Of a DNA stretch of 64,000 bases, positions 22,730-30,645 are shown one piece after another. Position 1 is the first letter of the stretch; every line of letters begins with the position of its first letter. The stretch covers positions 1 to 64,000 of the forward strand of contig CAVSFZ010000025.1 of the NCBI GenBank assembly GCA_963727235.1, given 5' to 3'. The notes beneath the pieces are model-generated. The model was not told where the DNA came from, ran no database searches, and saw only the letters and a program-made list of their open reading frames with translations. The stretch comes from CAVPTL01 sp963727235. Lineage in GTDB: Bacteria > Actinomycetota > Thermoleophilia > Gaiellales > JAICJC01. The position numbers were made by a program, and so were the translations under genes.

Positions 22730-24549
22730 ACGGTCGCGGTCTCCGGCTCGTAGCGCCCGCCGAGGTGCTCGGACAGAAACTTCTCGGCTTCGGCCTGGAA
22801 TCGCAGCCGGTTCTCGGGGCGTTGAAACCCGTGGCCCTCGTCTTCGAACACCAGATAGGTGTGGGGGATATCCCGGCGCTTCATGGCGGCCACGATCTGC
22901 TCTGACTCCGCCTGCTTCACGCGCGGGTCGTTGGCACCCTGGGCGATCAGCATCGGAATCCGGATCTGGTCGACCCGAGAGAGCGGCGAGCGCTCCCACA
23001 GCAGATCGGCTTCGGATTCGGGATCGCCGACCCTGCGCTTGAACTGGTTCAGCAGCGGCACCCAGTACGGGGGGATCGTCTCGAGCAGGGTGAGCAGGTT
23101 GGACGGCCCCACCACATCGACCGCGCAGGCAAACACGTCAGGCGTGAACGTCGCCCCGACCAGAGCCGAATATCCGCCGTACGAGCCACCGTAGATCGCC
23201 ACCTTGGCGGGATCGGCATACCCCTCGGCGACCACGTGCTCCACCGCGTCCACCAGGTCGTCGTGCATGCGTGCGCCCCACTGCTTGTCGCCTGCGTTGA
23301 GGAACTCCTTGCCGTATCCGGTGGAGCCGCGGAAGTTGACCTGAACGCACAGGTATCCGCGGTTTGCGAGCCACTGCGCGGTCGGGTCGAACCCCCACGA
23401 GTCTCGCGCCCACGGCCCGCCGTGAACGTTCAGGACGGTGGCAAGCTGCCGGCGCCCGTCCGGGGGAAACGTCAGGTATCCGTGGATCTCGAGGCCGTCG
23501 CGGGAGCGAAACGAGAACGGCTCCATCTTCGCCAGGCTGTGCTCGGCAAGCTGCGGCTGGTGATGAAAGAGGAACCGGCTTTCGCCCGTATCCCGGTCGA
23601 ACAGGTTGTACGTGACCGGGCCGTCGTCGGCGTTGTAGGCTGTGATCCACCGTCGATCGGCGTGATCGCGCCCGGCGAAAACGAGGTCGCCCGGATGCGC
23701 GGCGAGCATGGCGGCGACATCCTCGGCCAGGGTGGGATCGACAACCACGTGCTCCACCCGGGCACGTTCGAAGCTCACGATCTCGAGATCGCGGGTGAGC
23801 GGATGAAGCTCGACCGCGTGCACGTCGTAGGTGGGATCTGAGGCCAGTGTCTCGACCGCGCCCGAGTTCAAGTCGAACCGCACCAGGGCGGCGGCATTGC
23901 GGTCGATCGACGACACCGCGTACAGGCCGGCGCCGTCGCCGGTGAACCCGATCACGCCGGTGGAGAGGGCATCGTCGGGCGGGATCGCGAGCAGCACCTC
24001 GCCGTCCACGACCACCTCCGCCGAGCCGTCTTCCAGGAATCGAGTGCCGCCTCGCGGCTGCATGTCCTCGTCGATCAACCAGGGGGTGTAGCCCGGGTTG
24101 GTGGCGAGCAGTTCCAGCCGTCCGTCGGCGAGGTGGAGCAGATATGCATCATGCAGCTGGGGGTTGTCGCGGTTGAGCCCGAGCACGATCTCTCCGGGGT
24201 GCCGCCGGGAGCTGCCGATCACCTGGGCCTGGACATCGTCGAACGGTGTCACGTTGCGGTGTTCGCCCGATTCCAGGTCGATCACGTTGACGTGCCAGTT
24301 CTCGTCCCCTCCGGTGTCCTGGAGATACACCAGGTGGCGATTGTCGTGGGCCCAGAAGTACTGGCGGATGGGCCGCTCGCGATCGTCGGTCACCGGCTCG
24401 AAGCCCTGGCCGTCCACACCCCCCACCCACACGTTCATGACGCCGTCGGCGGGCGCCAGGTACGCCAGCCGCAGTCCGTCGGGTGAGATCGAGGCGGAGC
24501 TCCGCTCGGGATTTCCAAAAAGGACGCTGCGGGGGATCAGTTCGGTCAT
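22726..24549 (-). CDS. S9 family prolyl-oligopeptidase-type serine peptidase
   Basis: 607 residues. A beta-propeller (about 20-340) precedes an alpha/beta-hydrolase domain with nucleophile motif GGSYGGYS (Ser about 456), Asp in QGANDPRV and His in DEGHGF; LNVHGGPWARDSWG forms the oxyanion hole. No signal peptide, so a cytoplasmic acylaminoacyl- or oligopeptidase. ATG 24549 is supported by TAGGCT 7 bases upstream and by the N-terminus TELIPRSVLFGNP. Divergent from murI; operonic with the amidotransferase-like protein. Confidence 0.93.
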   Translation of the reverse strand: MTELIPRSVLFGNPERSSASISPDGLRLAYLAPADGVMNVWVGGVDGQGFEPVTDDRERPIRQYFWAHDNRHLVYLQDTGGDENWHVNVIDLESGEHRNVTPFDDVQAQVIGSSRRHPGEIVLGLNRDNPQLHDAYLLHLADGRLELLATNPGYTPWLIDEDMQPRGGTRFLEDGSAEVVVDGEVLLAIPPDDALSTGVIGFTGDGAGLYAVSSIDRNAAALVRFDLNSGAVETLASDPTYDVHAVELHPLTRDLEIVSFERARVEHVVVDPTLAEDVAAMLAAHPGDLVFAGRDHADRRWITAYNADDGPVTYNLFDRDTGESRFLFHHQPQLAEHSLAKMEPFSFRSRDGLEIHGYLTFPPDGRRQLATVLNVHGGPWARDSWGFDPTAQWLANRGYLCVQVNFRGSTGYGKEFLNAGDKQWGARMHDDLVDAVEHVVAEGYADPAKVAIYGGSYGGYSALVGATFTPDVFACAVDVVGPSNLLTLLETIPPYWVPLLNQFKRRVGDPESEADLLWERSPLSRVDQIRIPMLIAQGANDPRVKQAESEQIVAAMKRRDIPHTYLVFEDEGHGFQRPENRLRFQAEAEKFLSEHLGGRYEPETATV

Positions 24550-24556
24550 GCCGGTC

Positions 24557-24591
24557 AGCCTATCGCCGGTGTCGGGTTGTGCGCCTACACT
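24557..24591. promoter_or_regulatory. divergent leaderless-type -10 hexamers for the S9 peptidase and murI
   Basis: Minus strand TAGGCT (24562-24557) is 7 bases before ATG 24549. Plus strand TACACT (24586-24591) is 7 bases before ATG 24599. No ribosome-binding sequence fits either start and -35 boxes are weak, so both mRNAs probably begin at the start codon. Confidence 0.6.
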
Positions 24592-24598
24592 CCCGCGG

Positions 24599-25423
24599 AT
24601 GGATCCTCGCCCAATCGGTGTCTTCGACTCAGGCGTCGGCGGCCTGACCGTGTTGCACGAGTGCCTCGTGACACTGCCGCACGAGGATTTCGTGTATTTC
24701 GGGGATTCGGCCGACGGCCGCTTTCCGTACGGCACGAAGCCCGCGGTAACCATCCGCCGGTTCGCCCGCGAGATTGCGTCGTATCTGGCCGCATCGGGCG
24801 TCAAGCTGATCGTGGTGGCCTGCAACTCCGCCACCGCGGCGGCCCTGCCCGAACTGCAGCGCAGCTTCACGGTGCCCCTGATCGGGGTGATCACGCCGGA
24901 GGCTCACGCCGCCGTCCAGGCCACGCGGAACCGCCGCGTCGGGGTGATGGCGACGCAGGCCACCGTTGACAGCGGGCGGTATCCGGCTGCGGTGGCGACG
25001 CTCGACGCGGGCATCGAGGTCACGCAGGTTGCCTGCCCCGAACTGGTGCCGCTGATCCAAGCCGGTGACACTCACGGCAGTGCGGTCAACGACGCCGCCA
25101 AATCCTACGCCGCAGTACTCAAGGAGGCACGCGTGGACACGGTCATTCTGGGTTGCACGCACTACCCGCTGCTGCGCCCGATGCTGGAACGCATCTATGG
25201 GCGCGAGGTGAGTCTGATCACATCGGCCGAAGAGGTGGCGCGCGAGGTGTTCGAGACGCTGGAGCGGCGCGGCACCGGCAACGAGCCCGGGCGGGACGGC
25301 GACTACCGGTTTCTGTGCACCGGCGATCCCTCGGCGTTTCGTGATGTCGCCGGCCGGTTCCTGCAGCTGCCCGTGTCTCAGGTCGAGCGGGTCGACCCCA
25401 GCAGCCTGAGCGTCGCAGCGTGA
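24599..25423 (+). CDS. murI: glutamate racemase
   Basis: 274 residues. Makes D-glutamate for peptidoglycan by a two-Cys mechanism. The first Cys is in VVACNSATA (about residue 75) and the second in ILGCTHYPLL (about 185); the N-terminal IGVFDSGVGGLTV and YFGDSADGRFPYG motifs are diagnostic. It leads the murI-rph-rdgB operon, a common actinobacterial order, and its stop overlaps the rph GTG by 4 bases. Confidence 0.97.
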   Translation: MDPRPIGVFDSGVGGLTVLHECLVTLPHEDFVYFGDSADGRFPYGTKPAVTIRRFAREIASYLAASGVKLIVVACNSATAAALPELQRSFTVPLIGVITPEAHAAVQATRNRRVGVMATQATVDSGRYPAAVATLDAGIEVTQVACPELVPLIQAGDTHGSAVNDAAKSYAAVLKEARVDTVILGCTHYPLLRPMLERIYGREVSLITSAEEVAREVFETLERRGTGNEPGRDGDYRFLCTGDPSAFRDVAGRFLQLPVSQVERVDPSSLSVAA

Positions 25424-26142
25424 CTCGCGTCGACGGCCGATCGGCCGATCAGCTGCGGCCCGTCCAGCTCACCCCGGGATTCATCTCGTCTGCGTCCGGT
25501 TCGGTCCTGATCGAGGTTGGTCGCACCCGCGTGATCTGCACGGCGATGGTGGAAGAGTCAGTGCCGGGGTGGATGCGCGGACGCGGTACCGGGTGGGTGA
25601 CCTCGGAGTACGGCATGCTTCCCGGCTCGACCGATTCCCGCAAATCGCGTGACGCCAGCCGGGGAAAGCCGGACGGGCGCACCGTGGAGATCCAGCGGCT
25701 GATCGGTCGGTCGCTGCGGTCGGTGATCGATTTCACCGCGCTTGGCGAGCGCACGATCTGGATCGACTGCGACGTGATCGAGGCCGACGGCGGCACCCGC
25801 TGCGCCGCCATCTGCGGCGGCTACGTCGCCCTTCATCTGGCGCTCTCGGATCTGGTCGGCGACGGCCGGCTGGCCGCCATGCCGCTGTCCGATTCTGTGG
25901 CCGCGGTGTCGGTGGGGATCGTCGACGGCGAGCCGTTGCTCGATCTTGCCTATGTCGAGGACAGCCGTGCCGAAGTCGACATGAACGTGGTCATGTCCGG
26001 AAGCGGCGCGCTGATCGAGGTGCAGGCCACCGCCGAGCAGACACCGTTCGGGAGGGCGTCGCTCGATCGCTTGCTCGAGCTGGCGGCGGGCGGGATCGAG
26101 ACGCTCGCGGCTCAGCAGGCGTCGGTGCTGACCGGGGACTGA
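25420..26142 (+). CDS. rph: ribonuclease PH
   Basis: 240 residues. Phosphorolytic 3'-5' exoribonuclease trimming tRNA 3' ends. Signatures: GRTRVICTAMVE, GWVTSEYGMLPG, the phosphate-binding RTVEIQRLIGRSLR, and the metal-binding DCDVIEADGGTRCAAICG. GTG start overlapping murI. Full family length; no oddities. Confidence 0.97.
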   Translation: MTRVDGRSADQLRPVQLTPGFISSASGSVLIEVGRTRVICTAMVEESVPGWMRGRGTGWVTSEYGMLPGSTDSRKSRDASRGKPDGRTVEIQRLIGRSLRSVIDFTALGERTIWIDCDVIEADGGTRCAAICGGYVALHLALSDLVGDGRLAAMPLSDSVAAVSVGIVDGEPLLDLAYVEDSRAEVDMNVVMSGSGALIEVQATAEQTPFGRASLDRLLELAAGGIETLAAQQASVLTGD

Positions 26143-26146
26143 CGCC

Positions 26147-26716
26147 GTGCGGATGGTGCTTGCGTCTCACAACCCGCACAAGGCCACAGAGCTGACGCGG
26201 TTGCTGGACGGCTTCGAGATCGAGCCCTACACCGGATCGATGCCACCCGAGACCGGATCCACCTTCCGCGAGAACGCGCTCATCAAGGCCCGGCACGTGC
26301 ACCGGTCGGTGGGTGCGGGCGTGTGGGTGGTGGCCGATGATTCGGGCATCGAGGCGGCCGCGCTGGGAGGAGCGCCGGGGGTCTATTCCGCGCGGTATGC
26401 CGGAGCCGGTGCCGACGATCAGGCGAATCTCCAGAAGCTCCTGGATGAGCTCGCCGGCCACCACGATCGCCGCGTCAGCTACGTCGCCGAGCTGGTGGCG
26501 GTCGACCCCGAAGGCCGGGAAATCCACGGCCGTGGCGAGCTTCGCGGAACGTTCGCCGAGGCCCCCCGTGGCAGCGCGGGGTTCGGGTATGACCCGGCGT
26601 TCATTCCCCAGGGTGAATCGCGGACGGTGGGGGAGATGTCGGCGGCCGAGAAGGACGCCATCTCTCACCGCGCGCGAGCGGCGGACGCGCTGCAACGCGC
26701 GATCCGCGATCGCTGA
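26147..26716 (+). CDS. rdgB: RdgB/HAM1 non-canonical purine NTP pyrophosphatase
   Basis: 189 residues. Removes XTP/dITP from the nucleotide pool. The substrate motif LASHNPHKATEL begins the protein, followed by STFRENALIKA, VVADDSGIEAAALGGAPGVYSARYAG and GSAGFGYDPAFIP. GTG at 26147 is 4 bases after the rph stop. It completes the murI-rph-rdgB operon and converges with the YihY gene. Confidence 0.96.
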   Translation: MRMVLASHNPHKATELTRLLDGFEIEPYTGSMPPETGSTFRENALIKARHVHRSVGAGVWVVADDSGIEAAALGGAPGVYSARYAGAGADDQANLQKLLDELAGHHDRRVSYVAELVAVDPEGREIHGRGELRGTFAEAPRGSAGFGYDPAFIPQGESRTVGEMSAAEKDAISHRARAADALQRAIRDR

Positions 26717-26722
26717 GCCAGA

Positions 26723-27610
26723 TCACGCCAGCCCGACCGGCTCCTGCTCCGCCGGTTCGAGCGCCGGCTGGTTCCTGCCGATGACCATCCACCAGTTGAT
26801 CTCGGCTCCCAGCACGATGATGTTCGCCATCAGGTAGAGCCACACCAGCAGCACCACCAGGCCTCCGAAGGCGCGCAACGCGATCAGCTGGTCGGAATAC
26901 CGCAGGTACAACGGCAACGCCAGGAACGAAATCTGCAGCATGACGGTGGCGGCCACAGACCCCACCCACACGTCCCGGAAGCGGAGCGCGACATTGGTGA
27001 GATAGCGATACACCGCCATCAGGAACAGGAACGACCCGACGGTCGAAGTGGCCAGAGATGCCAGAAATCCCACCAGCGGAAGGCTGACCAGATGGTGGCC
27101 GACGCTCCGATCGACCACGCCGGTGGCGGTCGTGGTGATCAGCAGTGAAGCGAAGAACGCGATCAAGGACGTCACAACCAGCACGAACGTGACCCACTTC
27201 TGGTGGAAGAACGCACGGTTCTGCACTTGGAACACGATGTTGAGCGCCGATTCCAGCGCGGAGTAGAACCCCAGGGATGTCCAGAACAGACCGATCAGGC
27301 CGATCAGGCCAAGCGTGCTGGCGTTCTGCTGGATCGCTTCCACCGGCTTCTCCAGGTCGCGCACCGACTGTCCCGGGAGGATGTGCTGGAGCTCGCGGAT
27401 GACGTAGGAGTTGGCCGAGACCGTTCCGGCCTCGAGGCTCAGCAGCGACACCGTCATCACCAGGAAGGGCACGAGCGAGAGCAGTGCGTAGTACGCCACC
27501 ATGGCAGCGAGATGGGGGCCGCGATCGTTCAGGAACTTTTTCGCGACAGGGTGGGTGTGAGCGGCCACCGTCTTGAGCGGATGGAGCACTCCGCGGTCTG
27601 TTACGGCCAT
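26723..27610 (-). CDS. YihY/BrkB family inner-membrane protein
   Basis: 295 residues with six membrane helices. The N-terminal signature DRGPHLAAMVAYYALLSLVPF and the later FWTSLGFYSALESALN, LVVLLVWLYLMANIIVLGAE are typical of the YihY family (formerly annotated as RNase BN). Function is unsettled. TATCCT lies 8 bases upstream of ATG 27610 (27624-27619), a leaderless-type promoter; the gene diverges from the roadblock-like gene. Confidence 0.93.
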   Translation of the reverse strand: MAVTDRGVLHPLKTVAAHTHPVAKKFLNDRGPHLAAMVAYYALLSLVPFLVMTVSLLSLEAGTVSANSYVIRELQHILPGQSVRDLEKPVEAIQQNASTLGLIGLIGLFWTSLGFYSALESALNIVFQVQNRAFFHQKWVTFVLVVTSLIAFFASLLITTTATGVVDRSVGHHLVSLPLVGFLASLATSTVGSFLFLMAVYRYLTNVALRFRDVWVGSVAATVMLQISFLALPLYLRYSDQLIALRAFGGLVVLLVWLYLMANIIVLGAEINWWMVIGRNQPALEPAEQEPVGLA

Positions 27611-27618
27611 GACGGGTG

Positions 27619-27665
27619 AGGATATCGGTCGACGGCGTCGCGACCGACAGTGCTTGTGCTAGTTT
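27619..27665. promoter_or_regulatory. divergent leaderless-type -10 hexamers (YihY and roadblock-like gene)
   Basis: Minus strand TATCCT (27624-27619) is 8 bases before ATG 27610. Plus strand TAGTTT (27660-27665) is 7 bases before ATG 27673. The plus hexamer decides that the following gene starts at 27673 rather than at 27616. Confidence 0.6.
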
Positions 27666-27672
27666 GGCGGCG

Positions 27673-28104
27673 ATGGATGCTGTGGCGGCGTTGGCCGAAC
27701 TCAAGGATCTCTCCACCCAGATCGAGGTGGTGGTGCTGGCCTATCGATCCGGCGAGGTGCAGGCATCCACGGTCTCGGGGCAGACGGCCGTCAAGCTCGG
27801 GCGTCTGGCCGCGGACATCGTTGAGCACGCAGACCAGGTGCGTCGCGATCTCGGTCGCGAGGGTGTTGCCCAGCTTCAGGCTGCAACTGCCGAGGGCAGC
27901 TTGTTCATCGTGCTCGACGGAGATCTGATGGCGCTGGCGACGACCGCGCCGGATCCCACCGCCGGGCTGGTGTTCTACGACCTCAAGACGCTCCTGCGGC
28001 AGCTCGACGAGCGTGGGCCCGCCTCCTCGGATTCGGCGGAGGACGCCGACGACGAGGTGACGTCGGAGCCGGAATCCGCCGTCGAGGAGGACTCGGATGC
28101 GTAA
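27673..28104 (+). CDS. roadblock/LC7-like protein with acidic tail
   Basis: 143 residues. Residues about 1-110 have the alpha/beta pattern of roadblock/LC7 domains (two long helices, TAEGSLFIVLDGDLMALATT, GLVFYDLKTLLRQL), known in actinobacteria as partners of small GTPases or cell-polarity switches. The last 35 residues are very acidic (SAEDADDEVTSEPE). Family assignment is by pattern, not motif. The downstream membrane peptide gene overlaps by 8 bases, then pyrE by 4, so all three are one operon. Confidence 0.65.
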   Translation: MDAVAALAELKDLSTQIEVVVLAYRSGEVQASTVSGQTAVKLGRLAADIVEHADQVRRDLGREGVAQLQAATAEGSLFIVLDGDLMALATTAPDPTAGLVFYDLKTLLRQLDERGPASSDSAEDADDEVTSEPESAVEEDSDA

Positions 28105-28318
28105 GCGCAGGCTGGTGGTGACCGCGCTCGTGGGGGTGGCCTCGTTCGCAGGCACCTTGGTGTACCGGCGCCACACGGAGCGCAACCGTACCCGCGTCGA
28201 CCTGTACTTCGAAGATGGCTCGATGGTGTCGCTCGCCCAGGGCAATCCCGACGCCGATCGGGTGCTTCCGCTGGCGAGCGAGGCGCTTGCCGCTGCTGCG
28301 GCGCCCGCTGGTCAATGA
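28097..28318 (+). CDS. small single-pass membrane protein
   Basis: 73 residues: basic start (MRKRRLVVTALVGV), one membrane helix, then YRRHTERNRTRVDLYFEDGSM and an Ala-rich tail. It overlaps the roadblock-like gene (8 bases) and pyrE (4 bases). A membrane anchor for the roadblock-like partner is a possible role suggested only by position. Confidence 0.7.
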   Translation: MRKRRLVVTALVGVASFAGTLVYRRHTERNRTRVDLYFEDGSMVSLAQGNPDADRVLPLASEALAAAAAPAGQ

Positions 28319-28875
28319 CCGACGAGGCCGACCGCCAGGCGCTCGGAGCACGGCTGCTCGACCGTGCCTACCTGACCGGCGACTTCCTGCTTCGCTCGGG
28401 CCGGCGCAGCCGCTACTACCTGGACAAGTACCGATTCGAGACCGATCCGGTGTTGCTGGACGGCCTGGGTCGCCTGATCGCCGAGGTGCTTCCGGATCAC
28501 TCGCCCGATGCCGAGTTGCTGGCGGGGCCGGAGTTGGGTGCGGTGCCGCTGGCGGCGCTGGCGTCGGTACACACGGGTCTTCCCTTCGTGATCGTGCGAA
28601 AGGAAGCCAAAGACTACGGAACCGCCAAGCGGATCGAAGGCGTGTTTGAGCCCGGGCAGAGGGTGTGTGTGATCGAGGACGTGGTCACCTCGGGGGGCGC
28701 CCTGCTCGACGCCGTGGCAGGGCTGCGGACCGCCGGGTTGGACGTTTCCGCTGCAATTTGCGTGGTTGATCGGCTCGAAGGGGGAGCCGAGGCGATCGCT
28801 GCGGAAGGCGTCCGGTTGATGCCGCTCTACACCGTTGCCGACCTCGGCATCGGTGCGGCGCCCGATCCCGTCTGA
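28315..28875 (+). CDS. pyrE: orotate phosphoribosyltransferase
   Basis: 186 residues. Joins orotate to PRPP in UMP synthesis. The PRPP loop is VCVIEDVVTSGGALL, and FLLRSGRRSRYYLDKYRFE plus LAGPELGAVPLA are PyrE-like; VIVRKEAKDYGTAKRIEG matches the flexible catalytic loop. It is the third gene of the roadblock-like operon, apart from pyrF (32532), which acts next in the pathway. Confidence 0.93.
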   Translation: MTDEADRQALGARLLDRAYLTGDFLLRSGRRSRYYLDKYRFETDPVLLDGLGRLIAEVLPDHSPDAELLAGPELGAVPLAALASVHTGLPFVIVRKEAKDYGTAKRIEGVFEPGQRVCVIEDVVTSGGALLDAVAGLRTAGLDVSAAICVVDRLEGGAEAIAAEGVRLMPLYTVADLGIGAAPDPV

Positions 28876-28883
28876 ATCCCGCT

Positions 28884-28923
28884 CCACAAGCCGTTTGTGG
28901 CTGTCCGACAAGGGTGGTAGGGT
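28884..28923 (+). promoter_or_regulatory. promoter of the HU gene with an overlapping hairpin
   Basis: TTGTGG (28895-28900) and TAGGGT (28918-28923) are 17 bases apart, a good vegetative promoter. CCACAA (28884-28889) pairs with the -35 TTGTGG, giving a 6-bp hairpin that could end pyrE transcription or serve as an operator. The HU mRNA would carry a leader of about 43 bases with AGGAGG. Confidence 0.6.
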
Positions 28924-28972
28924 GGTTTCCGCTTCACACGTTCTGCCCATAATCACGACCCAGGAGGATCAC

Positions 28973-29251
28973 GTGACGAAAGCCGACTTCATCGACGCGG
29001 TTGCGTCGAGGTCAGGGCTGTCCAAGAAGGACGCCGGCGCCGCGCTTGACGCCGTGCTCGAATCTGTCAAAGACGCGCTGAAGAACGGTGACGACGTGAC
29101 GTTCACCGGTTTTGGCAAGTTCAGCGTGCAGGCCCGCAAGGCGCGCACGGGCGTGAATCCGCGCAATCCGACCGAGAAGGTCACCATTCCAGCCAGCAAG
29201 GTCCCCAAGTTCTCGGCTGGGAGCCAGCTGAAGGCCGCTGTCAAGCAGTAG
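28973..29251 (+). CDS. hup: HU family DNA-binding protein
   Basis: 92 residues. Nucleoid protein that bends DNA as a dimer. The N-terminus TKADFIDAVASRSGLSKKDA and the DNA-binding arm FTGFGKFSVQARKARTGVNP are classic, ending in VPKFSAGSQLK. GTG 28973 is preceded by a perfect AGGAGG (28962-28967), the best ribosome site in the window, fitting a highly expressed gene. No actinobacterial Lys-rich extension is present. A strong terminator follows. Confidence 0.97.
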   Translation: MTKADFIDAVASRSGLSKKDAGAALDAVLESVKDALKNGDDVTFTGFGKFSVQARKARTGVNPRNPTEKVTIPASKVPKFSAGSQLKAAVKQ

Positions 29252-29279
29252 CTCCTTCGAGCTCTCGCAGAATTTCCAT

Positions 29280-29316
29280 CGCCGCCCGCCGCGCGTAGTC
29301 CGCCCGGCGGGCGGCG
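29280..29316. terminator. 12-bp GC hairpin between convergent hup and beta-propeller gene
   Basis: Perfect arms at 29280-29291 and 29305-29316 (12 bp, all G/C) with a 13-base loop, 28 bases after the hup stop and 17 before the convergent gene's stop. It lacks a long T-run but is placed to end transcription from both sides. Confidence 0.75.
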
Positions 29317-29333
29317 GCGCGTTTGGGCCCGGT

Positions 29334-30488
29334 CTACGTCAGCCGCACGGGGAAGATCGCGAAGCCCTGCTGCTGCCTCCCGCCAATGCGGGTGAAGTCT
29401 CCTCCCACGGCGAGATGGCCGGATCCGCCCGCCAGCGCAAAGATCCCCAACACGCTGTTCACCATGGGGTGCCACGGTTGCAGCAGCCCTGTCAGCGACC
29501 CGATTGCCAGGGCTTTCGAGCGGGGGGTCGGGGCGGGACACAGATGGGTTCCGGGCGCCGCTCCGCAGTAGTTCTCGTAGTGCCCTCCGACGTACACGAT
29601 GCCGTCGTAGAGCGCCACCGCTTGGACGTTGCCGTCGGTGCCGCCCAGCCATCGCGTGGCTCCGGTGGCGAGGTCAAACGAAGCGAAGTTCCCGCCGTCG
29701 CCGATGCCGCCGACGAACACTCCGTTGCTGTCGACCCCGAGCGAGACGACCGCCGGCGGGAACTGCGGGCGCCAGTTGGTGACTGCGCCGTCGACGGCGC
29801 TCACCGAGCCAAGTCGATGCACGCCGACGCCGTCCAGGGAACTGAACGTTCCTCCAACGATGACGGTCGATTGGTCGGGGGTGAGCGCGAGTGCTGTCAC
29901 CGGGCTGTCAGCGGTCGCCTTCCAGTTGGATTGGAGCGTTCCGGTGGCCTCGTTCACTGACGCAAGGTATGACCGGGGTGTTTGGCCGACGGCGGTAAAC
30001 GCGCCCGCGGCGTAGACGACTCCGCTGCGGATCACCACGTCGTTGACCTGCCCGTGGGGCTTGTCTTTCCAGATCACCGCCCCGTCCGCCGCGGTCACGG
30101 CCACCAGTCGGCCGGCATTGCCTCCGCGGAGCCGGGTGAACGATCCACCCATGATCACCATGCCGCCGTCGACCGCGATCGTCTGCACCGTGCCGTTCGG
30201 CGCGGGATTCCAGGGCAGCAACCTCCCCGTGGTGAGGTCGATGGCCGCGGCGTGTGCCCTCGCCACCAATCCATGACCGGCAGCGCTCCCCGGCGGCCGC
30301 ACGGCGGTGAACTTGCCGCCGATGTATGCGGTTGTGCCGCTGATCGCGATTGTCTCCACTCGACCGTTGGTCTGATAGCTGGGGGACGGCGGGCCGACGA
30401 CGGAACCCGCCCACGCGGTGCCGCCGAACAGGCTGAATGCGAGTGTGGCGGTTACCGCAGGGAGGGTCGCGCGAAGGTGATGCAACAA
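29334..30488 (-). CDS. secreted beta-propeller protein
   Basis: 384 residues with a clear signal peptide (LPAVTATLAFSLFGGTAWA) and about seven repeats of the type VETIAISGTTAYIGGKFTAV, IAVDGGMVIMGGSFTRL, VIRSGVVYAAGAFTAV, i.e. delta-60/DUF5122-like propeller blades. No catalytic motif, so binding or structural. Start TTG 30488 follows AAAGGA. Its upstream region (30489-30627) is unusually A/T-rich and shared with the divergent SOS-box gene; TTTACTC occurs twice there, 19 bases apart. Confidence 0.85.
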   Translation of the reverse strand: MLHHLRATLPAVTATLAFSLFGGTAWAGSVVGPPSPSYQTNGRVETIAISGTTAYIGGKFTAVRPPGSAAGHGLVARAHAAAIDLTTGRLLPWNPAPNGTVQTIAVDGGMVIMGGSFTRLRGGNAGRLVAVTAADGAVIWKDKPHGQVNDVVIRSGVVYAAGAFTAVGQTPRSYLASVNEATGTLQSNWKATADSPVTALALTPDQSTVIVGGTFSSLDGVGVHRLGSVSAVDGAVTNWRPQFPPAVVSLGVDSNGVFVGGIGDGGNFASFDLATGATRWLGGTDGNVQAVALYDGIVYVGGHYENYCGAAPGTHLCPAPTPRSKALAIGSLTGLLQPWHPMVNSVLGIFALAGGSGHLAVGGDFTRIGGRQQQGFAIFPVRLT

Positions 30489-30630
30489 GCTGTCCTTTCA
30501 TTCTGGGAGGTCGTGTGGCAGGGCTGTATATCATATTTGAGTAAACCCAAATCTCTACGAGTAAATCTTTAAACCGGTCAGTCTGGTTGGCTCTCGGTGG
30601 ACCACGGAGAGCGTCCATCCGAGAGGTGTG

Positions 30631-30644
30631 CGAACATATGTTCG
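30631..30644. promoter_or_regulatory. LexA SOS box
   Basis: A perfect 14-base palindrome CGAACATATGTTCG, matching the Gram-positive LexA consensus CGAAC-N4-GTTCG. It ends 1 base before ATG 30646. LexA bound here would block transcription or initiation of the exonuclease/GIY-YIG gene. It could also touch the divergent propeller promoter 140 bases away, less likely. Confidence 0.88.
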
Positions 30645-30645
30645 T

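Noticed and set aside
22730..22999. N-terminal extension of the amidotransferase-like protein
   Set aside because: Lies inside the S9 peptidase coding region and reads as antisense-like sequence; ATG 22729 with ATGA overlap fits the operon.
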